Assembly (NCBI GenBank): GCA_905373315.1
Contig: CAJPSL010000008.1
Coordinates: 1 to 9,937 of the forward strand
From: Candidatus Saccharimonadota bacterium
Lineage (GTDB): Bacteria; Patescibacteriota; Saccharimonadia; Saccharimonadales; Saccharimonadaceae
DNA: 9,937 nucleotides
Reading direction: 5' to 3'
This document shows, one piece after another, positions 1 through 6,202 of the stretch (positions are counted from its first letter, which is position 1; each line of letters starts with the position of its first letter). Below the pieces are notes generated by a model that was not told the origin of the DNA, did no database searches, and was given only the letters and a program-made list of their open reading frames with translations. The position numbers and the translations under genes were made by a program.

Positions 1-47
1 AGTCTTCCAAGTATTGATAGGTTCCTTGGTCGTATTCGTGTGGTGGC
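1..47. repeat. Direct repeat copy of 306-352 (internal piece of the glycosyltransferase gene)
   Basis: Bases 1-47 are identical to 306-352. On the minus strand both encode the same glycosyltransferase stretch (EYDQGTYQYLEDL). The match breaks at base 48 versus 353. The last six bases of this copy (GGTGGC, 42-47) are also the first six bases of the inverted repeat that follows, so the join has six bases of microhomology. A copy at the extreme window edge suggests a template-switch or assembly join, although a real partial duplication cannot be excluded. Confidence 0.9.
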
Positions 48-78
48 CGAGGCTATCAACCAGCACCAAAAAATCGCG
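42..78 (+). repeat. Inverted repeat, left arm (37 bp; partner 190-226)
   Basis: Bases 42-78 are the exact reverse complement of 190-226. Read in the gene sense, both arms encode the glycosyltransferase stretch VAEAINQHQKIA, on the plus strand here and on the minus strand at the partner. The 111 bases between the arms carry the continuation of the gene in the opposite orientation to its first part. Confidence 0.95.
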
Positions 79-189
79 TTACTGCTGAGTGGTAGTGGCG
101 AGCAGCGCGACGAACTGGTTGCTTTGGCAGCGCACCTGGGCATTAGTGATAAAGTGGTCTTTACGGGTTTTGTGCGCGGTCGGCAGTGG
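42..189 (+). pseudogene. Mis-oriented internal fragment of the glycosyltransferase (GT-B C-terminal domain part)
   Basis: The plus strand here reads VAEAINQHQKIALLLSGSG, then a stretch containing SDKVVFTGFV, ending near GRQWRD at 189. This is the classic GT4 C-terminal-domain segment (a GxG nucleotide-sugar loop, then a helix, then a 'V.F.G' strand) and is the natural continuation of the minus-strand gene whose last good residues are NQHQKIA. Joining minus 957-190 to plus 79-189 gives about 293 residues of one glycosyltransferase. The remaining 80-110 residues, including the usual ExxxxxxxE sugar-nucleotide motif, are absent from the window. It is not a separate gene. It is a displaced piece, from either a real inversion or a chimeric read. 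Confidence 0.75.
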
Positions 190-226
190 CGCGATTTTTT
201 GGTGCTGGTTGATAGCCTCGGCCACC
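190..226 (-). repeat. Inverted repeat, right arm (37 bp; partner 42-78)
   Basis: This is the exact reverse complement of 42-78. Beyond base 190 towards lower coordinates, the minus-strand frame stops resembling a glycosyltransferase (PLPTAHKTRKDHF...), because it reads the antisense of the flipped segment. Confidence 0.95.
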
Positions 227-957
227 GCCCGAATCAGATAGGTCAAACCTTTTTGCACTGTCAATCTAGTCAGTGCGCCAACGATGATATAACCTTCTTT
301 TTTCAAGTCTTCCAAGTATTGATAGGTTCCTTGGTCGTATTCGTGTGGTGGCAGTTCATCCAGGTCAATGGCATTGTAGACAACCTCGATTTTCTCTGGT
401 GGAATGTGATAATTCTTCACAATGATGTCTTTGGTAATGTGGCTCACTGCAATGATTCGGTCAGCCATCAACAGCCCTTGCTGCTCAATCTCATGCACCA
501 ACGGGTTGCCTTCATTCTCACCAGAACGGTCAAATTCGGTCGCATGCACATGCACGATCAGCGGTGCATTGCACTGCTGTTTAGCGATGATGCCCGCTTC
601 CATGGTCAACCAGTCGTGAGCGTGAATAGCATCTGGAGGATGCTGTTTGACAAATTCTTTCACGAAGCAGTTGTATCGCCGCTGCACCGCCCGCATACCG
701 CTTAGTCCGCAATCATGCGCTTGCTTGTCCGAAGTGCCCAAATCATCATAGGCGCCAAAACCATCTTTTGATGCCTCCAAATGCGTCGCTGCGTGCACAT
801 TCATGAAATCAATATTCGGATGCTCGGCAGAGTAGGGCACAACAAAATCAATATCCACACCACAGTCAGCTAGTGCCCGTGACATCTGATAACATGCGAC
901 GCCTAACCCTCCGCTATTATGCGGAGGTAATTCCCACCCAAGCATCAATATTTTCAT
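190..957 (-). CDS. Glycosyltransferase, GT4/glycogen-synthase-like, N-terminal part (interrupted)
   Basis: This is a GT-B fold glycosyltransferase that would transfer a sugar from a nucleotide-sugar donor in the cytoplasm, for a glycan, glycogen-like polymer or cell-envelope saccharide; the substrate cannot be told. Residues 1-27 have the glycogen-synthase/GT4 start (GWELPPHNSGGLGVACYQMS), where SGGLG is the donor-loop glycine motif. HAHDWLTMEAG and HVHATEFDRSGEN are typical N-domain motifs. ADRIIAVSHITKDI and KIEVVYNAID lead to the interdomain linker, and LTRLTVQKGLTYLIRA opens the C-terminal domain. About 256 residues are good. The minus frame stays open to base 79, but the residues past base 190 are antisense of the flipped segment. 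The start at 957 follows a TATGAT box (974-969) with 11 bases between, so the leader would be only a few bases. AGG four bases upstream is at best a weak ribosome site. Function class is confident, specificity is not. Confidence 0.85.
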
Positions 958-968
958 ACCTACTATTT

Positions 969-1026
969 ATCATAAAACGATGCTTATGTTTTTTCAATAG
1001 TTTTTCACGGTTTTTCAGGAGTATTT
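969..1026 (-). promoter_or_regulatory. Probable promoter of the glycosyltransferase with phased A-tracts upstream
   Basis: On the minus strand a TATGAT -10-like box lies at 974-969, 11 bases before ATG. Further upstream there are A-tracts (T-tracts on plus) at 989-994, 1001-1005, 1011-1015 and a weak one at 1024-1026, three of them within a repeated TTTTTCA. The spacing of about 10-12 bases is close to one helical turn, as in intrinsically curved DNA or UP-element-like regions. No good -35 is visible. Confidence 0.4.
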
Positions 1027-1072
1027 CACGCAGCGACCTGTCAGATAGCCTCCTCAAATCACCCAAAATGAG

Positions 1073-1101
1073 TTGCCGAGGACGGAAAAATCATGTAAAA
1101 T
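1073..1101 (+). promoter_or_regulatory. Promoter of tRNA-Trp
   Basis: TTGCCG (1073-1078), a 17-base spacer and TAAAAT (1096-1101) form a good sigma-70-type promoter. Predicted initiation near 1108 leaves only about 7 bases before the mature tRNA 5' end at 1115. Confidence 0.65.
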
Positions 1102-1114
1102 AACGCCAAGACAC

Positions 1115-1190
1115 AGGGGAGTAGCTCAGTTGGTAGAGCACCGGTCTCCAAAACCGGGTGTCGCAGGTTCGAGTCCTGTCTCCCCTGCCA
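1115..1190 (+). tRNA. tRNA-Trp (anticodon CCA)
   Basis: A full cloverleaf can be drawn. The acceptor stem AGGGGAG (1115-1121) pairs with CTCCCCT (1180-1186), the D stem GCTC/GAGC is at 1124-1127/1136-1139, and the anticodon stem CCGGT/ACCGG is at 1141-1145/1153-1157. The 7-base loop has anticodon CCA at 1148-1150, followed by a standard T arm with GGTTCGAGTCC. The discriminator is G (1187), as expected for bacterial tRNA-Trp, and the 3' CCA is encoded (1188-1190). It reads UGG only, so nothing here suggests UGA decoding as Trp. A tRNA-Trp before secE-nusG is a common bacterial arrangement; here three protein genes intervene. Confidence 0.97.
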
Positions 1191-1214
1191 TAGAGCCGTA
1201 GAGCCATAAAATAG

Positions 1215-1238
1215 CAGAGGTTTTCCCTCTGTTTTTTT
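1215..1238 (+). terminator. Intrinsic terminator after tRNA-Trp
   Basis: CAGAGG (1215-1220) pairs with CCTCTG (1226-1231) around a five-base loop, followed directly by seven T (1232-1238). This is a canonical Rho-independent terminator. It ends the tRNA transcript just before the -10 box of the next gene. Confidence 0.8.
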
Positions 1239-1251
1239 CTCACCAGGCGTG

Positions 1252-1266
1252 TGGTATACTGATTTC
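1252..1266 (+). promoter_or_regulatory. Extended -10 promoter of the P-loop kinase (leaderless start)
   Basis: TGG+TATACT (1252-1260) is followed by six bases and then ATG at 1267. Transcription should begin at or next to the A of ATG. There is no Shine-Dalgarno sequence. The 17-base-distant -35 position falls in the T-run of the preceding terminator. Confidence 0.65.
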
Positions 1267-1821
1267 ATGAAACCATTGCAGTTATCTTCGCCGCACCTGA
1301 TTATCATGGTCGGCGCACCGGGGGCGGGAAAAACACAGTTTGCGACTGAATTTGCCAAAATGTTCAATGCGCCAATTTTAAGCAGTGATATGTTGCGTAA
1401 ATTATCAAGCGATGACGCACTGATTCACAAAGCTGCAATCGATTTGCTTCGAGAGTTACTCAAGCCAAGACAGACAATCATTTTCGACGGCAACACCGAA
1501 AAGCGTGCTTGGCGTTCCGACATCGCCAAAGTCGCTCGTGAGGCTGGATTTAAGCCATTGTTTGTGTGGGTGCAGACCGACCCCGCCATGTCCAGAGCCA
1601 GATGGCTTCGTTCACACAACGGCGATGAAGCACTGTTCGAACAGAAATTACGAACTTTCTCACCGCCGCATGCCAGCGAGCCTTACATGGTCATCAGTGG
1701 TCGTCACACCTACAATACGCAGGCAAAAACACTTTTGAAAAAACTCAGCGACGCCACCCGTCCAGCTGCTTCTATACGTACTCAGCCCCGATCGATTGGC
1801 GGACGAGTACGAGTTCAATAA
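1267..1821 (+). CDS. P-loop NTPase / AAA_33-type small-molecule or polynucleotide kinase-like protein
   Basis: This is a 184-residue cytoplasmic P-loop protein. LIIMVGAPGAGKT at 11-23 contains a perfect Walker A motif. LSSDMLR (38-44) is the acceptor-side aspartate region typical of AAA_33/zeta-toxin/polynucleotide-kinase-like enzymes. IIFDGNT (71-77) is the Walker B-like strand, and an arginine-rich segment (SRARWLRSHN, 109-118) fits the lid. The family phosphorylates diverse substrates; which one cannot be read here. The start at 1267 is chosen over an upstream in-frame ATG at 1249 because the extended -10 lies at 1252-1260, inside the longer frame, exactly six bases before this ATG. The metallopeptidase gene follows after 12 bases, so the two probably form an operon. 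The last 20 or so residues are basic and poorly conserved-looking. Confidence 0.85.
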   Translation: MKPLQLSSPHLIIMVGAPGAGKTQFATEFAKMFNAPILSSDMLRKLSSDDALIHKAAIDLLRELLKPRQTIIFDGNTEKRAWRSDIAKVAREAGFKPLFVWVQTDPAMSRARWLRSHNGDEALFEQKLRTFSPPHASEPYMVISGRHTYNTQAKTLLKKLSDATRPAASIRTQPRSIGGRVRVQ

Positions 1822-1833
1822 ACAAGGAGCGAG

Positions 1834-2520
1834 ATGCCAACCATCACTGATCCTGAATTTGGCGAGATCACCGTCACCAGGCGCGCACTAGCCAGTCGCG
1901 TCAGTTTGCGCATCGCCCCAAATGGTCGCATCCGCATCACTATACCACTTCATGCGCCACTGGCTTCCGCCAAACTGCTCATCAAACGGTCACGTCGCAG
2001 CATTCAAAAACTCATCGCCGAGCAGCAAGGCGATTTTCCATACAGCACGTCTCAGCAAATTGGCAAAAGTCACAATTTGTTGGTGGAACAGGGAGAACCC
2101 GCTGTCAAAACTGTCGGCACCAGCATCATCATCAATGCAAGAGACGACCAAGATTTCGCTGACCCCATCTTTCAACAATCCATTCGTGACCATGTCGTCA
2201 AAGCTCTGCGCAAAGAAGCCAAAAGCTATTTGCCACGCCGCCTCAAATTCTTAGCAGAGCAACACGGCTTTCATTACGACAAAACTCGACTCACGCACTC
2301 GTCCAGTCGCTGGGGTAGCTGCTCCTCAAACGGCACCATCAGCCTAAACATTGCCCTCATGAATATACCGTTTGAACTATTGGACTACGTTCTCATCCAC
2401 GAACTATGTCACACGCGCCAGATGAATCACTCGCAAGCATTTTGGCGCGAAGTCGCTGCCATCGACCCGCACTATAAACGACACCGCGATGCCCTGAAAA
2501 AATACACGCCACACGTATAA
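1834..2520 (+). CDS. YgjP/SprT-like zinc metallopeptidase (M48-type, DUF45)
   Basis: A 228-residue soluble zinc-dependent peptidase family member. The C-terminal half has the family signature: SSSRWGSCSSNGTISLN (156-172), then DYVLIHELCHTRQMNHSQAFW (184-204). HELCH (189-193) supplies two zinc histidines and the catalytic glutamate (E190); H199 six residues on is the likely third ligand. The N-terminal part (ITVTRRALASRVSLRI...GRIRITIP) is the usual beta-rich DUF45 start. In other bacteria these proteins are poorly characterised; E. coli YgjP is the prototype. The start is supported by AGGAG at 1824-1828, five bases before ATG, in contrast to the leaderless gene before it. It is probably co-transcribed with the kinase. 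Confidence 0.9.
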   Translation: MPTITDPEFGEITVTRRALASRVSLRIAPNGRIRITIPLHAPLASAKLLIKRSRRSIQKLIAEQQGDFPYSTSQQIGKSHNLLVEQGEPAVKTVGTSIIINARDDQDFADPIFQQSIRDHVVKALRKEAKSYLPRRLKFLAEQHGFHYDKTRLTHSSSRWGSCSSNGTISLNIALMNIPFELLDYVLIHELCHTRQMNHSQAFWREVAAIDPHYKRHRDALKKYTPHV

Positions 2521-2526
2521 TGCTTA

Positions 2527-2542
2527 TGGTATACTGGTACAT
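2527..2542 (+). promoter_or_regulatory. Extended -10 promoter of the histidine kinase (leaderless start)
   Basis: TGG+TATACT (2527-2535) is followed by seven bases (GGTACAT) and then ATG at 2543. The nine bases of the -10 element are identical to those of the kinase promoter at 1252-1260. No Shine-Dalgarno sequence and no convincing -35 are present. Confidence 0.65.
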
Positions 2543-3754
2543 ATGCAGGGAGGGAATCTTATCTATGCCATCATCATTTTGCTTGTTGTATCATGGCTGA
2601 TGTTTCTAGCAGCCGTCATCATCGCCTACCGCGGACGACACCAATCACGCCAAGAACTACGACGCAGTCGCTCCCGTGAACGGCTGGAACGCGACCGCGT
2701 ATTGACCCTGGTAAACAACCTCACTGACGCCATCATTAGCATGGATGCCCACGGCATCATCAGCCTCTACAACGCCGCCGCCCTGAGCTTACTCGACACC
2801 AATGCCAGTATTCAGGGTGTACACATTGATGAGCTATTAAACTTTGAAACCAACGACAAACAGCCAGTTCCTGTATTTAAAGAGCTGCGAAAATCACCAG
2901 CCATTCGTACCCGTGACGACATCATCATGCCTCTTGAGGGCGGCGACCGTGTGCGGTTGTCAGCCACTTTTGCGCCAGTACAGGGCGGCAGCGACACGCT
3001 CACTTCGGACGGTTATGTGCTCATTTTGCGCGATATCACGCGAGTTAAAAGCCTAGAAGAAGAGCGCGATGAATTTATCAGCGTGATTAGCCACGAGTTA
3101 CGCACCCCCATCACCATCGCCGAAGCCTCGCTCTCCAACGTCCAGCTCATGATGCACCGCGGCATGACCGACAAATTGGACGATTCACTTGCCGAAGCCC
3201 ACAAACAAATCATGTTCTTAGCCCGCATTGTCAACGACCTCAGCACGCTGTCTCGCGCAGAACGTGGCATAGCTGATGAATCAGAGCTCATCAACGTCAC
3301 TGAACTGGCCGAAAAACTCCGCCACGAATACGAGCCGCAAGCCGCAGAAAAGAAATTGGCATTCAACTTGGACGTCAGAGCAGGCGTTGGCAATGTCAAT
3401 GTGTCTCGACTATACCTTGAAGAACTACTACAAAACTTCATCACCAACGCCATCAAATACACCCAAAAGGGCTCCGTCACCCTCATCATGAAGCGCAGCG
3501 CTGGCAAAGTGTACTTTGGCGTCAAAGACACCGGCATCGGCATCGGGCGCAGTGATCAGAAAAAGATCTTTGACCGTTTCTTCCGCGCCGAAGATTACCG
3601 CACACGTGAAACCAGCGGTACTGGGCTGGGGCTCTACGTGGCCGCAAAGCTAGCCCGCAAGCTCGGCTGTACCATCAGACTAGAAAGCCGTCTCAACCAC
3701 GGATCAACTTTTAGCTTCAGCCTACCACCAGCAAAACCGGCAAAAAAGCAATAA
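2543..3754 (+). CDS. Sensor histidine kinase with one N-terminal membrane helix and a PAS domain
   Basis: This 403-residue membrane-anchored two-component sensor would autophosphorylate on His and pass phosphate to a response regulator. One hydrophobic helix spans about residues 6-28, followed by a very basic linker (29-52) and then a PAS-like domain (about 53-168, starting LVNNLTDAIISMDAHG). The dimerisation/HisKA domain has the H-box FISVISHELRTP (178-189), with H184 the phospho-acceptor. The HATPase domain has the N-box NFITNAIKYT (298-307), G1 DTGIGIG (329-335), the F-box FDRFFRAED (343-351) and G2 GTGLGLYVAAKL (359-370). All catalytic motifs are intact. There is essentially no extracellular part, so sensing must be in the membrane or cytoplasm. 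No response regulator gene lies beside it in the window, so it is an orphan locally. The start is fixed by the leaderless promoter. Confidence 0.95.
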   Translation: MQGGNLIYAIIILLVVSWLMFLAAVIIAYRGRHQSRQELRRSRSRERLERDRVLTLVNNLTDAIISMDAHGIISLYNAAALSLLDTNASIQGVHIDELLNFETNDKQPVPVFKELRKSPAIRTRDDIIMPLEGGDRVRLSATFAPVQGGSDTLTSDGYVLILRDITRVKSLEEERDEFISVISHELRTPITIAEASLSNVQLMMHRGMTDKLDDSLAEAHKQIMFLARIVNDLSTLSRAERGIADESELINVTELAEKLRHEYEPQAAEKKLAFNLDVRAGVGNVNVSRLYLEELLQNFITNAIKYTQKGSVTLIMKRSAGKVYFGVKDTGIGIGRSDQKKIFDRFFRAEDYRTRETSGTGLGLYVAAKLARKLGCTIRLESRLNHGSTFSFSLPPAKPAKKQ

Positions 3755-3767
3755 TACCGCTCACACT

Positions 3768-3786
3768 TGCAATACCTGCATTTTTT
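3768..3786 (+). terminator. Weak terminator-like hairpin after the histidine kinase
   Basis: TGCA (3768-3771) can pair with TGCA (3777-3780) around five bases, followed by six T (3781-3786). A four-pair stem is marginal. It lies between the kinase stop and the secE promoter, where a terminator would be expected. Confidence 0.3.
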
Positions 3787-3795
3787 GTGCTAAGC

Positions 3796-3838
3796 TATAC
3801 TTGACAGTCTGTGAAAAACAGACTTTTTAATTTGGGAG
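3796..3838 (+). promoter_or_regulatory. secE promoter, 5' leader hairpin and ribosome binding site
   Basis: TATACT (3796-3801) is the likely -10, placing the start of RNA near 3807. The leader then opens at once with a perfect 7-bp hairpin, AGTCTGT (3806-3812) and ACAGACT (3818-3824), loop GAAAA, followed by a short T-run (to 3828). GGGAG (3834-3838) sits six bases before the secE ATG. The hairpin could protect the 5' end or act as an attenuator. An alternative reading uses TTGACA (3801-3806) as a -35 with TTTTAA/TTTAAT at 3825-3831 as -10; I favour the first. Confidence 0.5.
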
Positions 3839-3844
3839 AAACAC

Positions 3845-4171
3845 ATGGCAGAAAAGGGTAAGCAGACAGGGAAAACCACCGTACGCCGCATCAAGGCAAC
3901 GGATGATTCCCCTAAAAAAACCATCAAAAAGAAACCAACCACCAAACCAGCACGTGCTGTCAACAAGACTGAGTCAGATTCAGGCATGCGCGACTCATTT
4001 GTTGGTTATTTCAAGGGAGCGTGGGCCGAGCTGAAGCTAGTTCGCTGGCCAACCCGCGCTAACACCTGGATCATGACAGGCACCGTGATTGGCTTCACCT
4101 TGTTGCTTACCACATTGATTTTATTACTTGACGCTGGATTTAACTGGATCTTTGAGCAAATTTTGAAATAA
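3845..4171 (+). CDS. secE: Preprotein translocase subunit SecE
   Basis: This is the small essential subunit of the SecYEG protein-export channel, clamping SecY in the cytoplasmic membrane. It has 108 residues: a lysine/threonine-rich disordered N-terminal extension (1-48), then the SecE signature of an amphipathic helix and hinge, YFKGAWAELKLVRWPTRANT (55-74), and one membrane helix (about 76-97). The single-helix form is the usual type outside the enterobacteria. The charged N-terminal extension is longer than in the minimal form of about 60 residues. A clear ribosome site (GGGAG, six-base spacing) fixes the start. nusG follows after 18 bases, the almost universal bacterial pairing, which confirms the call. 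Confidence 0.95.
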   Translation: MAEKGKQTGKTTVRRIKATDDSPKKTIKKKPTTKPARAVNKTESDSGMRDSFVGYFKGAWAELKLVRWPTRANTWIMTGTVIGFTLLLTTLILLLDAGFNWIFEQILK

Positions 4172-4189
4172 AGGTAAAAGGAGTTTTTT

Positions 4190-4735
4190 ATGGCAAACAA
4201 TCGTTACGACTCAACCCGTCAGTGGTACGCTATTCACACCTATTCTGGTTACGAAGAGAAAGTAGCAGAATCCATCCGTCAGCGCATCAACGGTGTTGAC
4301 ATGGCAGACAAAATCTTTGACGTCATGGTCCCGAAAGAAAAACAAATTCAAATTAAAAATGGTAAACGCAAAGTCGTTGAAGCCAAAATCTTCCAGGGCT
4401 ATGTTTTAGTGGAGATGAATTTGACTGATGAGACGTGGTACATCATCCGCAACACGCCTGGTGTGACTGGATTTGTCGGTGCAGACACCACGCCAACACC
4501 AGTTTCTGACAAAGAAATTGCCAAAATCAAAAAGCGCATGGGCGTCGAAGAGCCAAAGCACCAGATTGATTTTTCAGAGGGTGAAGTTGTTTCCATCACC
4601 GATGGTCCGTTCAAAGGCTTTGACGGTGCGATCGCTGAAATCGACCCAATCAAAGGTAAGATCCGTGTCATGGTCAGCATGTTTGGACGCGACACTCCAG
4701 TTGAACTTGACGCTTTGCAGGTGAAAAAGGTCTAA
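4190..4735 (+). CDS. nusG: Transcription termination/antitermination protein NusG
   Basis: NusG binds RNA polymerase, improves processivity and links transcription to Rho or to the leading ribosome. This 181-residue copy has the standard two domains. The NGN domain (about 10-110) includes QWYAIHTYSGYEEKV (11-25), FDVMVPKEK (43-51), the Lys/Arg-containing linker strand, and IFQGYVLVEMNLTDETWYII (67-86) with GVTGFVG (91-97). The KOW domain (about 128-181) includes GEVVSITDGPFKGFDGAIAEID (131-152). Length and motifs are ordinary. AGGAG lies about eight bases before ATG. It is in an operon with secE; rplK, normally next, is displaced by about 1.5 kb. Confidence 0.97.
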   Translation: MANNRYDSTRQWYAIHTYSGYEEKVAESIRQRINGVDMADKIFDVMVPKEKQIQIKNGKRKVVEAKIFQGYVLVEMNLTDETWYIIRNTPGVTGFVGADTTPTPVSDKEIAKIKKRMGVEEPKHQIDFSEGEVVSITDGPFKGFDGAIAEIDPIKGKIRVMVSMFGRDTPVELDALQVKKV

Positions 4736-4795
4736 CGCGCGGGACCAGGCAGTCCAATTTACCAATTATTATCAAAAGGGTGGAGAGGTTTTACT

Positions 4796-5284
4796 ATGAG
4801 TACACTAGAAATGCCGCAACCCAGTGATGATAACTCCGAGGAAAACGAGGGGACCATACAGCCCAGTGACAACACCACCCAGGAGGCCGCCAAAGTCTCA
4901 GAAGAATGGTTAGAAGCACTGGGTGAGCCTGATGGCAATGAGTTAGCAGATGCCTCTCGTAAACATCTAGTCGCCATAAATAGTTTGATCACAACCTTTG
5001 GAAAACTATCTGCCAACCAGACTATTGATGAGCAACAGCGTGTCCTCAATAAGTCCAGCACCTTATTAAATATGCAGTATCTCCCAGCACTACGAGAGCT
5101 CGCCACTCATTATTTACAAGACTTACCGACAACACCAAAGCAAAAGGAATCTTTGCTCGCTTGGTTTGCCGATCTGATGGAAAGCGACAGACAGGCGGTT
5201 ATGGCTGCAGCACACGCCATCGCTCCAGACAGTATTCCAGAAAAGCAGGCAGAGACATACCAGCACAAGCTAAACTACATGTAA
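4796..5284 (+). CDS. Hypothetical acidic helical protein after nusG (possibly the 5' part of a split gene)
   Basis: I do not recognise the family. The 162-residue product has a very acidic, low-complexity N-terminus (1-50, rich in D, E, S, N) and then a mainly helical part (51-162) with no cysteines and no membrane segment. The start is supported by GGAGAGG ending eight bases before ATG. There is no clear terminator after nusG, so it may be the third gene of the secE-nusG transcript. It stops at TAA 5282-5284, but the neighbouring frame (-1) is open across this point and continues as a protein-like sequence to 5634, ending in a membrane helix. A single gene of about 279 residues with a tail anchor is therefore possible if one base is missing or a ribosomal frameshift occurs. 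Confidence 0.65.
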   Translation: MSTLEMPQPSDDNSEENEGTIQPSDNTTQEAAKVSEEWLEALGEPDGNELADASRKHLVAINSLITTFGKLSANQTIDEQQRVLNKSSTLLNMQYLPALRELATHYLQDLPTTPKQKESLLAWFADLMESDRQAVMAAAHAIAPDSIPEKQAETYQHKLNYM

Positions 5285-5304
5285 ATCAACTATACGAGGA
5301 GTCC

Positions 5305-5634
5305 GTGGAAGAGTGCGAAGAAGACCCCTCACGTATACCTGCTTATTTTGCTGCCAATTTTGCAATATCCCTAGGACAGCACCAAGCCAATATGATAAAT
5401 TCCACATACGACAGCTTACCTGTCGCATCAAAAGAGGCGCAGGCACCAAAGGACGACACTCCTCCACCTGAAATCCCAACCAGCCTTGAAATCAAAGACT
5501 CAAAGATAGCTCGCATGCTGGTGTTCTCAGAGATCGGGAAAGAGGTCGTCAAAGCCTTTGCTATCGCTGGCGGCGTGGCAGCTGGCATAGTAACTGGCAA
5601 TGTCATCACGCGCTTTTTCTCGCGCAAAAAATAA
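5305..5634 (+). CDS. Hypothetical protein with C-terminal membrane helix (or 3' part of a split gene)
   Basis: This frame is in -1 relation to the preceding gene. A GTG at 5305 would give 109 residues: a soluble stretch (PSRIPAYFAANFAISLGQHQ), a proline-rich linker (DDTPPPEIP), then a C-terminal hydrophobic helix KAFAIAGGVAAGIVTGNVI followed by basic RFFSRKK, like a tail anchor. GAGGAG (5296-5301) is only three bases from the GTG, which is too close for a good ribosome site. There is no in-frame ATG until after 5380. Residues just upstream in this frame (VNQLYEES) already look protein-like, and this, together with the missing start, argues that it may be the C-terminus of the 4796 gene. The stop is 16 bases from the end of the convergent membrane-protein gene. 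Family unknown. Confidence 0.5.
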   Translation: MEECEEDPSRIPAYFAANFAISLGQHQANMINSTYDSLPVASKEAQAPKDDTPPPEIPTSLEIKDSKIARMLVFSEIGKEVVKAFAIAGGVAAGIVTGNVITRFFSRKK

Positions 5635-5650
5635 TACGTCGCGCATCAAA

Positions 5651-6202
5651 CTACCAAACATCTTTAGCTTGCACCACTTCACTGGTGTACGCCAGATAGT
5701 GCTGCAGCAGAAAGATGATCAATGCCACGGTGATAAACACCAACAAAATGATCACCACCCAAAGATTACCCATCTGCAAAATACCAGCCAGCAAAACCGG
5801 CACTGTCGCCACGCCACAAGCCAGCACTTTGCCCACCAACAACGTCACCAAGGTAACGGGACACTGACAAAACCGCACTGACCGCTTCAACATCCGCGAA
5901 CCGCCGCGCCCTAGCCAATAGGTAAGAGCGGTGAGGGTGATGACCAGTACCAACGCCGTGGCAATCCCCAACGCAGCACTCAACAACTGAGCCGTCAACG
6001 GTTCTGGCTCTGTCGGCGCTGTCTGCATCAATGGTTCTGCAGTGCGCAAATTCACTGACAGTCCAAAGAACTTACCGCGACGCATCAGCCACACTACAGC
6101 GGACAAGGAGATGATCGCATAAACAAACAAGAGCAATGTGTAGCCCACCGCACCAAACGCGTTAATGATGCGCTTAATCGGGAGCGGGCCTCGCACGTTC
6201 AT
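5651..6202 (-). CDS. Hypothetical integral membrane protein (four helices)
   Basis: I do not recognise the family. The 183-residue product has about four hydrophobic helices: FGAVGYTLLLFVYAIISLSA, then a soluble loop of about 30 residues rich in T/P/E, LLSAALGIATALVLVITLTA, TLVTLLVGKVLACGVATVPV, and LWVVIILLVFITVALIIFLL near the end. A basic stretch (GRGGSRMLKRSVR) separates helices 2 and 3 and should be cytoplasmic. There are two Cys (CQC) at the start of helix 3. An upstream in-frame ATG at 6220 exists, but the extended -10 TGG+TATAAT (6217-6209) falls between the two, exactly six bases before the ATG at 6202, so 6202 is the start and the mRNA is leaderless. It is divergent from rplK with overlapping promoters. 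Confidence 0.75.
   Translation of the reverse strand: MNVRGPLPIKRIINAFGAVGYTLLLFVYAIISLSAVVWLMRRGKFFGLSVNLRTAEPLMQTAPTEPEPLTAQLLSAALGIATALVLVITLTALTYWLGRGGSRMLKRSVRFCQCPVTLVTLLVGKVLACGVATVPVLLAGILQMGNLWVVIILLVFITVALIIFLLQHYLAYTSEVVQAKDVW

Noticed and set aside
40..705. Plus-strand open frame of 221 codons
   Set aside because: Only the part to 189 is glycosyltransferase-like and it is a displaced gene piece. The rest is antisense to the real minus-strand gene and looks unlike a protein.
908..927. Perfect 7-bp GC-rich hairpin near the 5' end of the glycosyltransferase gene
   Set aside because: It falls in codons for the conserved PPHNSGG motif, so the symmetry is explained by the coding sequence; no T-run follows on either strand.
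3801..3831. TTGACA with TTTTAA/TTTAAT as an alternative secE promoter
   Set aside because: Spacing of 18-19 and a weak -10 make it less likely than TATACT at 3796-3801. It is kept only as an alternative.
4739..4760. Small hairpin (GGAC/GTCC) after nusG as a terminator
   Set aside because: The stem is four pairs and the following bases are not a T-run.
5610..5650. GCGC-rich inverted repeats at the convergent gene ends as a terminator
   Set aside because: Stems are four to five pairs with long loops, and the T/A-runs lie in the wrong place for either strand.
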